The notes below the pieces were generated by a model. It saw only the letters and a list, made by a program, of their open reading frames with translations. It made no database searches and had not been told where the DNA came from. This document shows, in pieces, positions 12,995-24,329 of a stretch of 64,000 nucleotides of DNA (position 1 is the stretch's first letter; every line of letters begins with the position of its first letter). Origin of the DNA: Symbiodinium natans (Eukaryota > Sar > Dinophyceae > Suessiales > Symbiodiniaceae); contig CAJNDS010002446.1 of NCBI GenBank assembly GCA_905221605.1, forward strand, positions 365,537 through 429,536. Reading direction: 5' to 3'. The translations under genes and the position numbers were made by a program.

Positions 12995-13583
12995 CGGGCT
13001 GTTGTAGGGTCTGAAGCACGAGACCTGCAGGAGTGGTATTTCAATGAGTCTAACTCCAAAGAAAAGTTTGGTGGGGGGGGGTGGGGGCGGGGGTCGATGC
13101 TGCGCCGATGCCTATTTGAGGTCCAGCTCCGTACATGGCGCCACGAGCGGCATGACGGCTTCTGCGGTCTCTCGGTGGCCTCATAGTCACCAACATAAAA
13201 TTTGGCACAACAATCTGCATCATGCCACCATAGCTGCCATAATTAGCTATGCAGCTGTCTGCGATGCTGTCATGTCCCGGTAACTGCCAGAACCCATCCG
13301 AAGCTGAGGTGAGAATCTGCGCGCCGCTTCGCCCGTCTCGTCCTTGAAGCCAAGCATGACCTTCCAGGAAAGGCTGCAGGGTGCAGTAAGAAGGCCCAAA
13401 AACCCTCCAAGACCCTCCAAAACCCTCCGAAACCCGCCAAAACCCACCAAACTTCCCAAACTCAAACGGGTCACCGCCGAAGCAGGAGCCGCGGTCCGAG
13501 CCACTCACGACCTTCCACAGGCCCTGGTCAGCAGAGCGAGGCGGGAGGATAGGAAGGCGGAAGGCAGGCTTAGGAAGGTTTAA
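12995..13583 (+). CDS. Unrecognised exons
   Basis: Three + strand segments have coding-like composition: EARDLQEWYFNESNSKEKF (about 13014-13070), then HKIWHNNLHHATIAAIISYA joined directly to AVCDAVMS (about 13192-13275), and MTFQERLQGAVRRPKNP (about 13359-13410). Between the first two lies a G-rich run (13067-13095). The minus strand over 13050-13280 is also open and reasonably balanced, so strand is inferred mainly from neighbouring genes. No domain is recognised. Confidence 0.22.
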
Positions 13584-14168
13584 AACTGTTAAGATCTTAA
13601 GGCTTTGAGTAGAGGATTTTCGAGTGCCTTTTCATGCCTTTGCAGAGAAGCCCCAGGTTTGTAGCTAGTTAGCTTGTCGACGGCCGCCCGGCGTCAATTT
13701 GGTCTTGTTGGCAAGAAGATCCTTGTTCAGACCATTTCGAGTTCCATAGGAGAGACAAAGCAGCGGATTGAGCAGACGCCTCTTTGTTCAAAAAAGGGTG
13801 AGAGTGTGTGGCAAATCCTCGGCAGGCAGCCACTGCGGCCCAGATGCGCCACCTCTGCAGCGTTACGCGAAGGCGTCCTGCCGCAATGATGCTGCGCTGC
13901 AGCTCTTACATCACTCATCCACGACTCTACCCGTTGACGCTTCTGCGAGTGATCTGACTATGTCCTGACCCTGACCGTGGTACCAAAGTTTTAGTAGTTC
14001 CTGATCAGATGCACTCGGCAAAGGATGATAAAGTTGCTCAACTGATGCGGTTGATCTGGTTCCGATGCACTACTAAGGTGTGCATGGACTGTGGGTTGCA
14101 ACCGCAGCAGGTGGTCGTCGGTTTTCTTGGACAGTGGCTTATCTCAACGATCCTTTGATTTGGGATCA

Positions 14169-14307
14169 ATCTCTCGGTCTCTCGGTCTCTCGGTCTCTCG
14201 GTCTCTCGGTCTCTCGGTCTCTCGGTCTCTCGGCCTCTCGGCCTCTCGGTCTCTCGGTCTCTCGGCCTCTCGGCCTCTGCCTCTGCCTCGGCCTCTGCCT
14301 CTGTCTC

Positions 14308-14338
<31 letters not shown>

Positions 14339-14350
14339 CGCTCTGTCTCT
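14169..14350. repeat. CTCTCGGT octamer microsatellite grading into CTCTGC/CTCTGT
   Basis: About 13 tandem CTCTCGGT/CTCTCGGC octamers are followed by CTCTGCCTCGG and TCTCTCTCTGTC variants. It translates as Ser-Leu-Gly or Arg-Glu runs in most frames, which explains the long open frames on both strands here. Confidence 0.9.
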
Positions 14351-14589
14351 GGCGTGAGTGAAATGTCAAGTGCTCCCGGATGATTTAGGGGTCTAGGGCA
14401 CTGGAGATGCAGAGCCGGATGGCGGGGCCAGGCAGCTTCCATTCCTCGATCTTCGCGGCTTGGGCTATTCTGATGAAGATTTATTGGCATTGACTGCCGC
14501 TTTTCCATACGCAGGACCACGCGGGCTTTCCATTCGGGCTTTCGTGAGAACTTCCTAAGCTTCTGAGTGCCCTTAGTTTTACGAAGTGC

Positions 14590-15410
14590 CGGCCAGTTCG
14601 TGGGCCAGCTAGCGCAGCACCAATCATCGGTGTCACAGGAATTCTGGAAAGAGTTGACCTTGGCCAGAACTCCAAGTGTCTTGGCTGAGAGTTGATTGTG
14701 ACCATGCGTGCAGGGATCCAAAAGGTTTTGCAGAAGCTGGCTGCAACTGCTTGTAACATCCAACTGAGGATCACCAACCGGTCTGTTTGTCCGCTGCTGG
14801 AGTGCGTGGCTGCCAGATTTGCAGCTACTTGGCACTTCTTCATTCCCAAACTGTAAGTACTGTAAGCCCTAAGCCCTAAGGCTTGACGTTTCTTGAAATC
14901 CTCAGCCACGGACAAGATCAGGATACGGTCAGCATACCCGTTATAGCTCAGCTACAGGCTGCTGACGAAAGCTGTGGTTTAGGATTGAGGCAGGTCACTG
15001 AGCTGGTTTAGGATCTACGTCGAGGTTTAGAGTGTATGGGTGGGTGTACTACACTGACACCTCGGCCTTGGGAGATCTTCCGGAGCATCTTTTGCAGACA
15101 ACATCCTGGCCAGCAAAAACCCACACTTTCCGTGCCCGCAGATCAAACCATGAGCATAGCAAGCTTGCCAGGACATGGTGGCGGCTCTCCACCTAGACAA
15201 GTGCATCCAAATTGGTCGCACCATCCTGAGGGGCCTGAGTGGGGCAAGATGTTTCTTGGAGTTTTTGGGGCCTCTGAAGTTCTGCTCGGCATGGGAGGTG
15301 AAGCAATCCAGCTTCTCACGCAGCTTGTCCTTGGGCCTATGGTGAACCTGCAGCGCCTGGACATCTCGGGTGTCTACGTCAGCATCTCGGACTCTTGCTT
15401 GCAACGCTGA
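14590..15410 (+). CDS. Probable leucine-rich-repeat protein fragment
   Basis: Coding-like + strand pieces are PASAAPIIGVTGILERVDLG (about 14606-14665), VTMRAGIQKVLQKLAATAC (about 14699-14755), QDMVAALHLDKCIQIGRTIL (about 15171-15230) and GEAIQLLTQLVLGPMVNLQR followed by LDISGVYVSISD (about 15297-15395). The last fits the ribonuclease-inhibitor-type LRR pattern, a helix then LxxLxIsg, and the alternating helix/strand leucines are visible by eye. The frame ends at TGA (15408-15410). LRR proteins are protein-protein interaction scaffolds; no partner domain is visible. Exon joins were not resolved, and the first two pieces may belong to another gene. Confidence 0.35.
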
Positions 15411-15590
15411 GTGGCTTGGTTGTCCTTGTTCGGAAAATGAGTCAAGGCGCAATACAATAGTACATCTTCTTCAGCCGAAAGTACAAGCATCAATGCGGTA
15501 TGCATGATATTCGACAACCGTATGCCTTCCCTTCGGCAGTGTCTCGGGCTGGCCGGTGAATGGCACCTGGCAGGATGCTAGCAAGAAACC

Positions 15591-15835
15591 GATGGTTTAG
15601 GGTTTCGGGTGTAAACCCTAAACCCAACCCTAACTCCCAACCACACCCACACCACAGGGGGGGGGGGGGGTGGTAGCACAGGCGCCCGAACCCTAAGCCC
15701 TAAACCCTAAAATTTAAACACTAAACTACCCTAACCCCCCCAACCAAACCCATACCACAGGGTAGGCCCTAAACCTTAAACCCTAAACCCCAAGCCCCAA
15801 CCACACTATAGGGGGGGGGGGGGCGCGTCGGGGTA
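15591..15835. repeat. Interstitial telomere-like tract with poly-G runs
   Basis: Degenerate CCCTAAACCC / AACCCTAA repeats are interrupted by G runs at about 15655-15670 and 15811-15824. The unit is the complement of TTTAGGG, the telomere repeat known in plants and dinoflagellates. The copies are imperfect, so this is interstitial rather than a live chromosome end. Confidence 0.75.
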
Positions 15836-16189
15836 GGGATCCAAGGATAGGGGGGGGGGATACGATGGGGGTTGGGAAGGGGGGGGGGGACCATACATAC
15901 ATCAGAATGTACATATGTACATATATATATATATGTGAGCCCGCCGCCTTTAGGGTCTATTTAGCTTTGGGTTTTTCTTATTGCTTTAAAAGAGCGAATA
16001 TAAACATCGTAATACAAAAATACATATTTACACCTACATATGGCACGCAAATCTCATGCCCAGCGGTTCTAGGCCTAGCCGCACGCCATTACGAACTGCG
16101 AATTTCTGGTTATTCTTATTTTCGTTTGTTTCTCTTTGCTGTCTGTGTATGCGTGTTCTTTTTTCAGCCTGCGTGAAAAAGTCGCTGTT

Positions 16190-19100
16190 TGGCTGCGGCA
16201 GAAGGGAAAGAGAAGTGAGAGAGGAGAGACAACAAGGAGGCCATTTTAATTTTCTGGAAGGGTATTGAAAAGAAAAGACAAGAAACAAGGAGACGGATGG
16301 CACTCTTCTTTATCTATCATCTCTCCCTTCCTTGCCTCTCCCGTTTCCCTCTATAATTCAAAAGACAAGACTTTTTTTGGTCTTCGCAGATCTCTCTCCT
16401 CTTCAGGAAGCCCCCTTGCCCGTATTTTGCTTGCTTTCTGAAACGACAAGGAAAACAACACATAGAAAGAGAGGAAAGGGAATGAAACAATAGGCAGTGG
16501 AGCTCTTCAGTGTCTTTCCCTATCTCTTTTCTTCTTTTTCTTTTTCATTCAATAAGGAAAAGAAGCTTCCTTTTGTGTGTTTTTGAAATTCAAAGAGAAC
16601 AGGAGACGGGAAGGGAGAGAGAAAGGAGAGAGGAGAGATCAAAAGGAATGCAATTTTAATGGGAAGAGCAATGAAAAGAATGGAAGAGAAATGAAGACAG
16701 GAGAGGGAGGTGCAAAATCAGGCTAAGAGAAGATGGTGCTCGTTTTCATCTTTCTTCTCTTGTTCTTTTCCCTGTCAAATAGAAAACAAAAGGAAGAACA
16801 ATGAACATGCAAAGGAACCCGTTTTCTTTTTCCATTTGGGAACAAGGAAAGAACAGAGGCGATAGGGCGAGAGGAGGGATTTGCTGAAGCATGGGGAGGG
16901 TCTACGGACAAGGAGCCAACCCCGCTCAGTTTCCCCATCCATTGAAACAGGAAAAGAAAGGAACAGGGCCTCCATTCCCCTCTTGTTCTTCCTTTCTTGT
17001 GTTTTTGTCATATCAAGGGGAACAGGAGAAGAGAAGGGAGAGAGAAGAAGAGAGGAGAGACAACAAGGATTGCATTTGTACTGGGAAGAGCAAAGAAAAG
17101 AATAGAAGAGAGATGAATAAAGGAGAGGGAGAGACAAAATAAGGCGCAGAGAAGATGGCACTCTTCTTTATCTATCCTCTCCCCCTTATCTCTCCCTGCC
17201 CTCTTTCTTTTCGAAATAAGAAAACAAAAAGGAAGAACTATGAGAAGGAGAAGGGGACGGAAAGGATAGGCCGATAGGAGGGGTATGATGAAGTATGGCA
17301 AGGTCCACGCGCCAGGAGTCACCCTCTGCTTACCCTTCCACTGCCTTATCATACAAGTTCCTTTCTTGCGCTGTATCAGTTGAAAGGAAACAGAAGGAGA
17401 AAAGGGAAAGGGAAGTGAGAGAGGAGAGATGACTTGGACGGCATTTTTCTGGAAGCGCAACTGTACCGGAATGTGGCCACAACAAGCAGGCCAGGGAGGC
17501 TCAGGCGGGGCAACTGTAGCGGAATGTGGCCACAACAAGCAGGCCAGGGAGGCTCAGGCGGGGCAAGTCTCTCCCTAATTAGAAAAAGACCAATCTTGCT
17601 CTTCGCAGATAGATAAGTGCCCTTCTTCCACTTCAGGAAATCGCCTTTCCCAAATTTTGCTTTTTGAAGCGAATAAGAAAAACAACAGATAAGAGGACAG
17701 GGAATGACTAGGTAAAGAGAGGGGCTCTTCAATTGTGCGTTACTTTTCCTTCTTGGGGGATGTCCTTTTTTTCTCCCTTGAAGATGCAGAAAACTATCAA
17801 ACGGAACACCCGTTCCATCGCCCATTTACTCTTCAACTCCCTTCCTTATCTCCTATGCTTTTTTCTTCAGTCATTGCAACAGGAGAAGACAGGAAAAGGG
17901 CCTCCATTCCCCTCTTGTTCTTCCTTTCTCGTGTTTTTGTCATATAAAGGGGAACAGGAGAAAGAGAAGGAGAGAGGAGCGATGAAAGGAACACACTTTT
18001 AATGGGAAGAGCCAAGAAAAGAATGGAAGAGAGATGAATAAAGGAGAGGGAGAGACAAAACAAGTTGCAAAGAAGATGGCGCTCTTCTTAATCCATCCCC
18101 TCTCCCTTATCTCTCCCTTCCCTTTTTCTTTTCGAAATAAGAAAAACTAAGCAGGAAGAATTATGAAAAGGAGAAGGGTAAGGAAAAGAGCAGAAGAGAT
18201 AGGCCGAAAAGAGTGATATGATGAAGTATGGCAAGGTCCACACGCAAGGAGTCACCCTCTGCTTACCCTCCCACTGCCCTTATCATACAAGTTCCTTTCT
18301 TGTGGTTTATCAGCTAAACGGAAACAGAAGGAGAGAAAGGAAAGAGAAGTGAGAGAGGAGAGACAACAAGGAGGTCATTTAAATTTTCTGGAAGGGTATT
18401 GAAAAGAAGAGAAAAGACAAGAAACAAGGAGACGGATGGCACTGATCTTTATCTATCATCTCTCCCTTGCTTGTCTTTCCCTTTTCCCTCTATAATGAAA
18501 AAAAAGGCGCCCTCTCTCGTCTTCAGGAACCCGTTCACTTTTTCCGTTTGGGAACAAGGAAAAGAACAGAGGCGATAGGGCGAGAGGAAGGATTTGCTGA
18601 AGCATGGGGAGGGTCTACGGACAAGGAGCCAACCCCGCTCACTTGCCCCATCCATTGTGAAAAGAACAGGGCCTCCATTCCCCTCTTGTTCTTCCTTTCT
18701 TGCGTTTTTGTCATTTCAGGGGGAACAGGAGAAGAGAAGGGAAAGAGAAGGAGCGAGGAGAGATAAAAAGAACACAATTTTAATGGGAAGAGCCAAGAAA
18801 AGAATAGAAGAGAGATGAATAAAGGAGAGGGAGAGACAAAACAAGGCGCAAAGAAGATGGCACTCTTCTTTATCTATCCTCTCTCCCTTATCTCTGCAAG
18901 GAATAGAACAGACAGGAAGCAAGGAGACGGAGTGACAAAACTTGTCGCAAAGCTTTATATATCTCCCTTGTCTCTCCCTAATTAGAAAAAACCAATCTTG
19001 CTATTCACAGATAGATAGGCGCCCTTCTTCCTCTTCAGGAAATCGCCTTTCCTTTATTTGGCTTTTTGAAGCGAATAAGAAAAACAAGAGATAAGAAGAG

Positions 19101-21860
19101 AGGACAGGGAATGACTAGGTAAAGAGAGGAGCTCTTCAATTTTCCTCCCTATCTCTTATGTTACTTTTCCTCCTTGGGGGATGTCCTTTCTTCTCCCTTG
19201 AAGATGCAGAAAACTATCAAACAGAACACCCGTTCCATCGCCCATATACTCTTCAATTCCCTTCCTTATCTCTTATGCTCTTTTCCTTATTCGTTGCAAG
19301 AGGAGAAGACAGGGAAAGGGCCTCCATTCCCTTCTTGTTCTTCCTTTCTTGTGTTTTTGTCATATAAAGGGGAACAGGAGAAGAGAAGGGGAAGAGAAGG
19401 AGAGAGGAGCGATGAAAGGAAGACAATTTTAAGGGGAAGAGCCAAGAAAAGAATGGAAGAGAGATGAATAAAGGAGAGGGAGAGACAAAACAAGGCGCAA
19501 AGAAGATGGCACTCTTCTTTATCTATCCTCTCTCCCTTATCTCTGCAAGGAATAGAACAGACAGGAAGCAAGGAGACGGAGTGACAAAACTTGTCGCAAA
19601 GCTTTATATATCTCCCTTGTCTCTCCCTAATTTTAAAAAAACCAATCTTGCTATTCACAGATAGATAGGCGCCCTTCTTCCTCTTCAGGAAATCGCCTTT
19701 CCCTTATTTGGCTTTTTGAAGCGAATAAGAAAAACAACAGATGAGAAGAGAGGACAGGGAATGACTAGGTAAAGAGAGTAGCTCTTCAATTTTCCTCCCT
19801 ATCTCTTATGTTACTTTTCCTCCTTGGGGGATGTCCTTTTTTCTCCCTTGAAGATGCAGAAAACTATCAAAAAGAACACCCGTTCCATCGCCCATTTACT
19901 CTTCAATTCCCTTCCTTACCTCCTATGCTCTTTTCCTTATTCATTGCAACAGGAGAAGACAGGGAAAGGGCCTCCATTCCCCTCTTGTTCTTCCTTTCTT
20001 GTGTTTTTGTCATATAAAGGGGAACAGGAGAAGAGAAGGGGAAGAGAAGGAGAGAGGAGCGATGAAAGGAACACAATTTTAAGGGGAAGAGCCAAGAAAA
20101 GAATGGAAGAGAGATGAATAAAGGAGAGGGAGAGACAAAACAAGTTGCAAAGAAGATGGCGCTCTTCTTAATCCATCCCCTCTCCCTTATCTCTCCCTTC
20201 CCTTTTTCTTTTCGAAATAAGAAAACTAAGCATGAAGAATTATGAAAAGGAGAAGGCTTTCTTGTGGTTTACAGCTAAACGGAAGCAGAAGGAGAGAAGG
20301 GAAAGAGAAGTGAGAGAGGAGAGACAACAAGGAGGTCATTTTAATTTTCTGGAAGGGTATTGAAAAGAAGAGAAAAGACAAGAAACAAGGAGACGGATGG
20401 CACTCTTCTTTATCTATCATCTCTCCCTTGCTTGTCTTGCCCTTTTGCCTCTATAATGAAAAAAAGGCGCCCTCTCTCGTCTTCAGGAACCCGTTCACTT
20501 TTTCCGTTTGGGAACAAGGAAAAGAACAGAGGCGATAGGGCGAGAGGAAGAATTTGCTGAAGCATGGGGAGGGTCTACGGGCAAGGAGCCAACCCCGCTC
20601 ACTTGCCCCATCCATTGTGAAAAGAACAGGGCCTCCATTCCCCTCTTGTTCTTCCTTTCTTGCGTTTTTGTCATTTAAGGGGGAACAGGAGAAGAGAAGG
20701 GAAAGAGAAGGAGCGAGGAGAGATAAAAAGAACACAATTTTAATGGGAAGAGCCAAGAAAAGAATAGAAGAGAGATGAATAAAGGAGAGGGAGAGACAAA
20801 ACAAGGCGCAAAGAAGATGGCACTCTTCTTTATCTATCCTCTCTCCCTTATCTCTGCAAGGAATAGAACAGACAGGAAGCAAGGAGACGGAGTGACAAAA
20901 CTTGTCGCAAAGCTTTATATATCTCCCTTGTCTCTCCCTAATTAGAAAAAACCAATCTTGCTATTCACAGATAGATAGGTGCCCTTCTTCCTCTTCAGGG
21001 AATCGTCTTGCCCTTATTTTGCTTTTTGAAGCGAATAAGAAAAACAACAGATAAGAAGAGAGGACAGGGAATGACTAGGTAAAGAGAGGAGCTCTTCAAT
21101 TTTCCTCCCTATCTCTTATGTTACTTTTCCTTCTGGGGGGATGTCCTTTTTTCTCCCTTGAAGATGCAGAAAACTATCAAAAAGAACACCCGTTCCATCG
21201 CCCATTTACTCTTCAATTCCCTTCCTTATCTCCTATGCTCTTTTCCTTATTCATTGCAACAGGAGAAGACAGGGAAAGGGCTTCCATTCCCCTCCTGTTC
21301 TTCCTTTCTTGTGTTTTTTGTCATATAAAGGGGAACAGGAGAAGAGAAGGGAAAGAGAAGGAGAGATGAGCGATAAAAAGAACACAATTTTAATGGGAAG
21401 AGCCAAGAAAAGAATGGAAGAGAGATGAATAAAGGAGAGGGAGAGACAAAACAAGGAGCAAAGAAGATGGCGCTCTTCTTTATCTATCCTCTTTCCCTTA
21501 TCTCTGCAAGGAATAGAACAGACAGGAAGCAAGGAGACGGAGTGACAAAACTTGTCGCAAAGCTTTATATATCTCCCTTGTCTCTCCCTAATTTTAAAAA
21601 GCCAATCTTGCTATTCACAGATAGGTGCCCTTCTTCCTCTTCAGGAAATCGCCTTTCCCTTACTTTGCGTTTTGAAGCGACTAAGAAAAACAACAGATAA
21701 GAAGAGAGGACAGGGAATGACTAAATAAAGAGAGGAGCTCTTCAATGTCCCTCCCTTTTTCTTATGTTACTTTTCCTTCTTGGGGGGTCCTTTTTCCTCC
21801 CTTGAAGATGCAGAAAACGATCAAAAAGGACACCCGTTCCATCGCCCATATATAGGGAGA
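16190..21860. repeat. GA/CT-rich tandem higher-order repeat, unit about 650 bp
   Basis: The + strand alternates between purine-rich (GGAAAGAGAAGGAGAGAGG) and pyrimidine-rich (CTATCTCTCCCTTATCTC) blocks. The landmark AAGATGCAGAAAAC recurs at about 17781, 19201, 19851, 21161 and 21804, spacings of 1420, 650, 1310 and 643, so a ~650-bp unit repeats with duplicated, skipped or variant units. Many frames of 60-130 codons are open on both strands, but they are frame-shifted copies of the same low-complexity text (repeated SCSSFLVFLSYKGEQEK-type peptides) and I do not call genes in them. Confidence 0.8.
17461..17567. repeat. 53-bp direct duplication inside the GA/CT repeat
   Basis: GGAATGTGGCCACAACAAGC begins at 17468 and again at 17521. 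Both copies continue through GCCAGGGAGGCTCAGGCGGG. The GC-rich balanced composition contrasts with the surrounding polypurine/polypyrimidine DNA, so it looks like a small insertion that was then tandemly duplicated. Confidence 0.8.
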
Positions 21861-22214
21861 CAGAGAAATCATGAGCATCAGCTGGGTTTGCTGCACCACT
21901 CAAAACTTCTCAAGTGACCTAGGCGCACTCTGCGCCTATCAGAGTACATTACAAGTACATAGGCGCACTCTGCGCCTATCAGAGTACATTACAAGTACAA
22001 GTGCAAGTACAAGCCTTCGTTTTTGATGTAGAGGGCACGAAAGGTGGAGGGCTGGGGGGGTGGGGTAAAAGAATTATATAAAACCACTTATAAGGTTTAT
22101 ACAGTTTATGAAGTGGGCTCTTTTTTCTCCTTTGGCTAATTTTGGGCAACATTTGCCCTTTGGGCCCAATTCGGCCTCAAAAAAACGGCCCCAAAGGGCC
22201 CAACAATGGGAAAC

Positions 22215-22850
22215 GTGCGGCTGGATTTGGCCAAATTTTGCCGGACAGTCTGCGGGCAAAATTTGGCCAAATCGAGCTGCTCGTCGTACGCGATGAGAAA
22301 TGCGCGGCTCGATTTGGCCAAATTTTGCCGGGCAGCCTCCGGGCAAAATTTGGCCAAATCGGGCTGCTCTTCGTAGGCGATGAGAAAGGTGCGGCTCGAT
22401 TTGGCCAAATTTTGCCGGGCAACTTTCGGGCAAAATTTGGCCAAATCAGGCTCTTCGTACGCGATGAGAAAGGCGCGGCTCGATTTGGCCAAATTTTGCC
22501 GGGCAGCTTTCGGGCAAAATTTGGCCAAATCGGGCTGCGCTTCGTAGGCGATGAGAAATGCGCGGCTCGATTTGGCCAAATTTTGCCGAGCAGCTTTCGG
22601 GCAAAATTTGGCCAAATCGGGCTGCTCTTCGTAGGCGATGAGAAATGCGCGGCTCGATTTGGCCAAATTTTGCCGAGCAGCTTTCGGGCAAAATTTGGCC
22701 AAATCGGGCTGCTCTTCGTAGGCGATGAGAAAGGCGCGGCTCGATTTGGCCAAATTTTGCCGGGCAGCCTTCGGGCAAAATTTGGCCAAATCGGGCAGCT
22801 CTTCGTATGCGATGAGAAATGCGCGGCTCGATTTGGCCAAGTTTTGCCCG
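22215..22850. repeat. 87-bp hairpin tandem array, copy 1 (7 units)
   Basis: GATGAGAAA recurs at 22292, 22379, 22463, 22550, 22637, 22724 and 22811, spacings of 87, 84, 87, 87, 87 and 87. Each unit holds TTTGGCCAAATTTTGCC and its reverse complement GGCAAAATTTGGCCAAA around a short GC-rich loop, a long near-perfect hairpin. The unit is a multiple of three and the one short unit lacks three bases, so frames stay open on both strands (+ 22142-22927; - 22136-22840 and 22177-22869). These read as repeats of phrases such as AARFGQILPGSFRAKFGQI (+) or DLAKFCPKAARQNLAKSS (-). No promoter, splice or homology evidence supports translation. Confidence 0.85.
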
Positions 22851-23689
22851 GAGCTTCCCCCCCTCCCAAGAATTTAATAATGATTAATTTAAGTACGACG
22901 GGGAGGTTTCGGATTGAAATTATTTAAATTATTTAATTCTTAGGGGGCGGGGAGGGTGGTTCCCCCCTCTTTTCGGATTTAAACTATTTAAACTATATAA
23001 GTTATTTACATTATTTGAACTATTTAAATTGTTTAAATTATGTAATTTTTTTAATCAAAGCTTTTTATAACTCCCTTGTCTCTCCCTAATTAGAAAAAGC
23101 CAATCTTGCTATTCACAGATAGGTGCCCTTCTTCCTCTTCAGGAAATCGCCTTTCCCTTATTTTGCGTTTTGAAGCGACTAAGAAAAACAACAGATACGA
23201 AGAGAGGACAGGGAATGACTAAGTAAAGAGAGGAGCTCTTCAATGTCCCTCCCTTTTTCTTATGTTACTTTTCCTTCTTGGGGGGTCCTTTTTCTCCATT
23301 CAAGATGCAGAAAACGATCAAAAAGGACACCCGTTCCATCGCCCATATATAGGGAGACAGAGAAATCATGAGCATCAGCTGGGTTTGCTGCACCACTCAA
23401 AACTTCTCAAGTGACCTAGGCACACTCTGCGCCTATCAGAGTACATTACAAGTACAAGTGCAAGTACAAGCCTTCGTTTTTGAGGTAGAGGGCACGAAAG
23501 GTGGAGGAGGGCTGGGGGGTGGGGTAAAAGAATTATATCAAACTACTTATAAGGTTTATACAGTTTATGAAGTGGGCTCTTTTTTTCTCCTTTGGCTAAT
23601 TTTGGGCAACATTTGCCCTTTGGGCCCAATTTGGCCCCAAAAAAACGGCCCCAAAGGGCCCAACAATGGGAAACGTACGGCTGGATTTG

Positions 23690-24050
23690 GCCAAATTTTG
23701 CCGAGCAGCTTTCGGGCAAAATTTGGCCAAATCGGGCTGCTCGTCGTACGCGATGAGAAATGCGCGGCTCGATTTGGCCAAATTTTGCTGGGCAGCCTCC
23801 GGGCAAAATTTGGCCAAATCGGGCTGCTCTTCGTAGGCGATGAGAAAGGTGCGGCTCTATTTGGCCAAATTTTGCCGGGCAACTTTCGGACAAAATTTGG
23901 CCAAATCAGGCTCTTCGTACGCGATGAGAAAGGCGCGGCTCGATTTGGCCAAATTTTGCCGGGCAGCCTTCGGGCAAAATTTGGCCAAATCGGGCAGCTC
24001 TTCGTATGCGATGAGAAAGGCGCGGCTCGATTTGGCCAAGTTTTGCCCGG
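23690..24050. repeat. 87-bp hairpin tandem array, copy 2 (4 units)
   Basis: This is the same hairpin unit as in the array about 1.5 kb upstream, with GATGAGAAA at 23752, 23839, 23923 and 24010 (87, 84, 87). The first unit (CGTCGTACGCGATGAG) and last unit (CGTATGCGATGAG) match the first and last of the seven-unit array, so the difference is loss or gain of internal units. A + strand frame is open 23368-24126 and a - strand frame 23565-24068, again because units are multiples of three. Confidence 0.85.
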
Positions 24051-24329
24051 AGCTTCCCCCCCTCTCAAGAATTTAATAATGATTAATTTAAGTACGACGG
24101 GGAGGTTTCGGATAGAAATTATTTAAATTATTTAATTCTTAGGGGGCGGGGAGGGTGGTTCCCCCCCCCTTCTCGGATTTAAATTATTTAAACTATATAA
24201 GTTATTTACATTATTTGAACTATTTAAATTGTTTTAATTATGTAAATTATTTAATTAAAGCTTTACATATCTCCCTTGCCTCTCCCTAATTAGAAATACC
24301 AATCTTGCTATTCACAGATAGGTGCCCTT

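Larger units (their letters stand above)
21575..24265. repeat. Two tandem copies of a ~1.5-kb composite repeat unit
   Basis: Copy 1 (about 21575-23074) and copy 2 (about 23075-24265) share, in order: a CCCTAATT(A/T)-AAAAAGCCAATC start, the AAGATGCAGAAAAC landmark (21804 and 23301), a CATATATAGGGAGACAG segment, AGTACATTACAAGTAC, a hairpin array (7 versus 4 readable units), a GGGGGCGGGGAGGG run and an AT-rich TTATTTAAACTATATAAG tail. A third copy begins at about 24268 and breaks off near 24330. Copy 1 also duplicates AGGCGCACTCTGCGCCTATC (about 21922 and 21961); copy 2 has one such segment. Confidence 0.85.

Noticed and set aside
14038-14835. 265-codon minus-strand frame rich in Arg-Glu
   Set aside because: The Arg/Glu part is translation of the CTCTCGGT microsatellite.
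16190-21860. Many 60-130 codon open frames with hydrophobic peptides
   Set aside because: They are the same low-complexity CT/GA text in shifted frames, repeated with the ~650-bp unit.
22136-22869. 230-261-codon repeat proteins on either strand
   Set aside because: Frames stay open because the hairpin unit is 87 bp; no start context, splice or homology supports a protein. Reported as a finding, not a gene.
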